From assembly GCF_921293095.1 (NCBI RefSeq), contig NC_060259.1:41583812-41647811 (forward strand): DNA of 64,000 bases, read 5' to 3'. The stretch is from Ischnura elegans. Taxonomy: Eukaryota; Arthropoda; Insecta; Odonata; Coenagrionidae. Below the pieces are notes generated by a model. It ran no database searches. It worked only from the letters and a program-made list of their open reading frames with translations, and was not told where the DNA came from. The translations under genes and the position numbers were made by a program. Shown one piece after another: positions 60,931 through 64,000 of the stretch (position 1 is the stretch's first letter; each line of letters starts with the position of its first letter).

Positions 60931-63900
60931 TGGAAATATTTGATGCAGCACACTTTACTAGTCTATAATAGAACCAAAATTAATGTGTAACCACTGACGT
61001 GGCCGAATGTCATCTTTTTATATTTTTTTATCCGTTTTGTTATTTAAACTTGAATATTCATGCAAAATTGAGGAATTAGTGATATTGTTGTCTGTCACGA
61101 AGCCCCACAGTAATTATGAACATAATTGGAATTGAGAAATCCCTGGAAAATTCTTTTCACTTGAAATACTCATGAAATATGGTATGGATCCTGAAATTTT
61201 TCATTTACAGCATTTAAAACAGCAACAGAAACAAGTGCCTATTTAGGAGACGTTGAAAATTAAATTTTTTCATGAATTGTCGCATTTTGTATGCATGTAG
61301 TCACCGAAAGCAGGCAATATGGGTCAAAAAAGTTACCCAATAATTATTACAAATGTTTCCCAACATTAATTCCATCAACTTTTTGAGTTGTTGATCATTT
61401 TATTCCAATGTCATTAATAAAGAGGTATTACCTTCCGCCGGATTGCTGAAGCGCCTGCGTATAATTATTTAAATCAGAGAACCCCGACAATTATTTAAAT
61501 CTGCCAAATTTTTAAATCGTAGACGGTCACGTAATCTTCTCGCAAACTATTTTCAAAGTTTTTATAATCCGGCTATTTGTTAAGTTCCTCCATAGAATAC
61601 AATTTTAATAGCAATCCTTAACTTTAATCTTCCGATAATCATACTCTTCGAGTTCTCTTCTCATCAGCGAGAACAAAAATCAACATATCACCTAAAACAT
61701 AAAAATTATATCAATTTTAAATTTACCAGCTGCTGGACACCTTGGTTAGTTATTCAGACACGAGCCTCTTCTGTTAATCATGGAATAATATGAAGATAAA
61801 ACACTCATATTGAGATTCCCTAGTTGCTGCGTCTGACGAAACGAGTGATAACTGTGCCCTGAAATGCATTGTTTGTGGATATGTACATGGAATGGCGAGC
61901 TAGTGGAAAGCTTTTGGGATATTCTATGGCAATATTCTCAATATTGGCTAACTAGATAACCATGAAGTGAAGTTCTTATCTTCAAGGACGCACTGAAACG
62001 TTATTTGTGTAGGCATGCGACGGAACGGCAGCGGCGAGTGATTTATTTCGGAGGGTGGAAGATAGAAGAAAATACCAAGATTCTGTGAAACTTGCGATGC
62101 GATGGGACGCCTACATCAAAGTTCACCTCAGTCCAACTGTACTTCTATGTTCATCAATTGCATGAAATCATCCTGAATGCTGCATCATTTATTCGGAACA
62201 TTAGGGCTTTATTCAGAAAAATAATTACGACCAGATATATTTTTGAGTTTTCTTTTTAAACAATAGTACTTGGCTTTTTAGATCCCACTTGCTACAATCT
62301 TTCATCGTCATTATTCAACCAACCTGGCATTGGTTTGGCGCTGATCTCTCAATTCTCATACAGTAATGATAAATAGTTAATTTCACAATTCAGGAGCGTG
62401 TATGAGGTGAACCCCACGGGAGTCACGCACCCTCCGCCAAATTAAAAATTTTTAGCGCTTCACTATCTGCTGCCAGGCGTTAAAAGCCTATGGAGTACTT
62501 TCTATCCACCTTATAGCACTATCATAATTCCTTTCTTATTTTACATTTACTTTTAAAAATAAAATATTATGGGTCAACCTCATTTATAATTATTTATCCT
62601 AACCCTACATTGATCTTGGCCCCCCCAAATATATACCTAATAAATTTCCGCTACTGCCAAATCAACACGTATAAAATCACGTATAAATTTTAGATTCGTA
62701 AAGGGAATACAAAGCTACAATTTTGCAGAAATACATTTTGGGGTTACCAACTTCAATAAATTTTTTTTTGAGTGAGTTGCAGTATAAGTTAATATTATTG
62801 TATTAGTGCTGGCATATTTACAAATATGCACGAGTAAAAAAGGTAACACAAATTATTAATAATTATCTTTTCCTTCATAAATTAGGATATACCAACCAAA
62901 TATAGATGGCCGACGCTGCTGTGTATTACGTCATGTCACACATTATGAAATGGAGTTCAGACTTGATCAAAAGAAAGTAACCAAGTTATTACACCTCTTC
63001 AACATTTACGTACATTTTTTCACTGAAAATAAATTCAGGAAATGTAAAATAAGGTTTTGGACCAATAAATATTTTAATCTACTAAAAAATACCTATACTG
63101 GTTGTGACTGTGTTGTGTTGGTATACGTGTTTCAATTTTCAACATAGTTGGTAAAGCCAGTTTCCGTCCGGTTTTAGCCCAGATTCAACACAGATTTTTC
63201 TACAAGTGAGCTACGTAGCCTTTGCTCTCTTGATGTTTTATTTTCATTGCAACGATTCTAAAAATCCCAAAGACTTATCAAAATTTAATGCCTCAAAGAT
63301 TAATCAATTAGTTTGAACAACGGAAAAGAAGCACCAATGTATTATTACGTTCGTAAATCCTTCATTGTCTGTTCCATGCATGTCATGTAACAGATTTTAC
63401 AGATGTTTAATTAGGGCGGAAACGTTAATCCTGAAATTTCAAAGAAGCTTGGAAACGGAGAATACCATTATTTACGTAAGGAAGGTAGGTAGAGATTCCA
63501 CTCCGTTGGAAGAATACATATTTGCTACGAAAAACGTGAAAGACATTAATGCTTCATGTACTGAGAATGTTCACGCTTAGCTAAAGAAGGTATTCGGAGC
63601 AGGACAACTGAAAATGATACCGCCTACGACTGCAAAAGACACGCATGTCATTCGGAAAATATCAATGGAATTTGGGTTCCAAAAATGTGTATTACTTCCA
63701 ATTTCTAAGAAAAATGATGTAATAGGACGTGAAAGTGTCGCAGTAGTTTTCAAAATCAGTTCGCAAAATTTAGGGAAAATTCTGTATTAGAAGTATACTC
63801 ACACACCAGCCTACTAAATAAATTTTGGCGGTGTGATACAAATTTACGGTGCAACACCACTGGGAGGAAATTTCTTCTTCCACACCTTTATACTAAAAGT

Positions 63901-64000
63901 AAAACTGATATGCATACATTGCACGATATTTCTTTGCTTACGCATAATTAATGAATTTCTCGTGCTAATGGAGCCACGCGTTCTCGAATGACGTATTTAC
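60931..64000. other. No gene recognised
   Basis: AT-rich sequence. A 71-codon open frame at 63365-63580 reads moderately protein-like (YVRKVGRDSTPLEEYIFATK), preceded by TTTTACAG, but no family was recognised and no donor or partner exon could be paired with it. Confidence 0.3.

Noticed and set aside
1..64000. CRISPR arrays, operons, phage or defence islands
   Set aside because: No regularly spaced repeats or prokaryotic gene organisation; introns and transposons show a eukaryotic chromosome.

Overview
This is a eukaryotic, almost certainly arthropod (probably insect) chromosomal window. It is AT-rich and gene-poor, with long introns, GT-AG splice sites and a high density of short DNA transposons. 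Almost all long open reading frames are chance or decayed transposon sequence. The species cannot be fixed from the sequence.

Two cellular genes are supported. On the plus strand, five exons between 24455 and 30974 encode the arginine/aspartate-rich C-terminus of a protein that best fits YTHDC1/YT521-B, the nuclear m6A reader; its N-terminus and YTH domain are not seen here. On the minus strand, five coding exons between 47222 and 36676 join in frame to give a complete 452-residue MFSD5-type (molybdate-anion transporter, MFS) protein, with an untranslated upstream exon implied before 47238.

The rest is a stratified transposon landscape. 2-5.5 kb: a hAT-type element with an 8-bp target duplication that holds a second hAT MITE and a piggyBac-like element. 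About 8.6-9.0 kb: a decayed Penelope-like reverse transcriptase. 12.3-13.3 kb: a direct repeat and a 60-bp-arm hairpin. 14.3 kb: a pogo/Tigger-type MITE. 18.8 kb: a hAT MITE. 26.1-30.4 kb, inside the last YTHDC1 intron: a Tigger transposon whose transposase frame is split by a 1270-bp PIF/Harbinger-like element. 34.4 kb: a piggyBac-like MITE. 36.0, 38.1, 48.1 and 49.7 kb: further hAT MITEs. 38.5-39.8 kb: an inverted pair of tRNA-derived repeats. 42.6-43.2 kb: a LINE remnant. 50.9 and 58.0 kb: two copies of a 232-bp palindromic MITE, the second split by a 5'-truncated LINE. 54.8-55.7 kb: a direct repeat. 60.3-60.8 kb: a TIR element.

No CRISPR array, operon, prokaryotic system, rRNA gene or convincing functional tRNA gene is present. 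The strongest findings are the two spliced genes and the precisely datable nested insertions. I did not find a new biological system.
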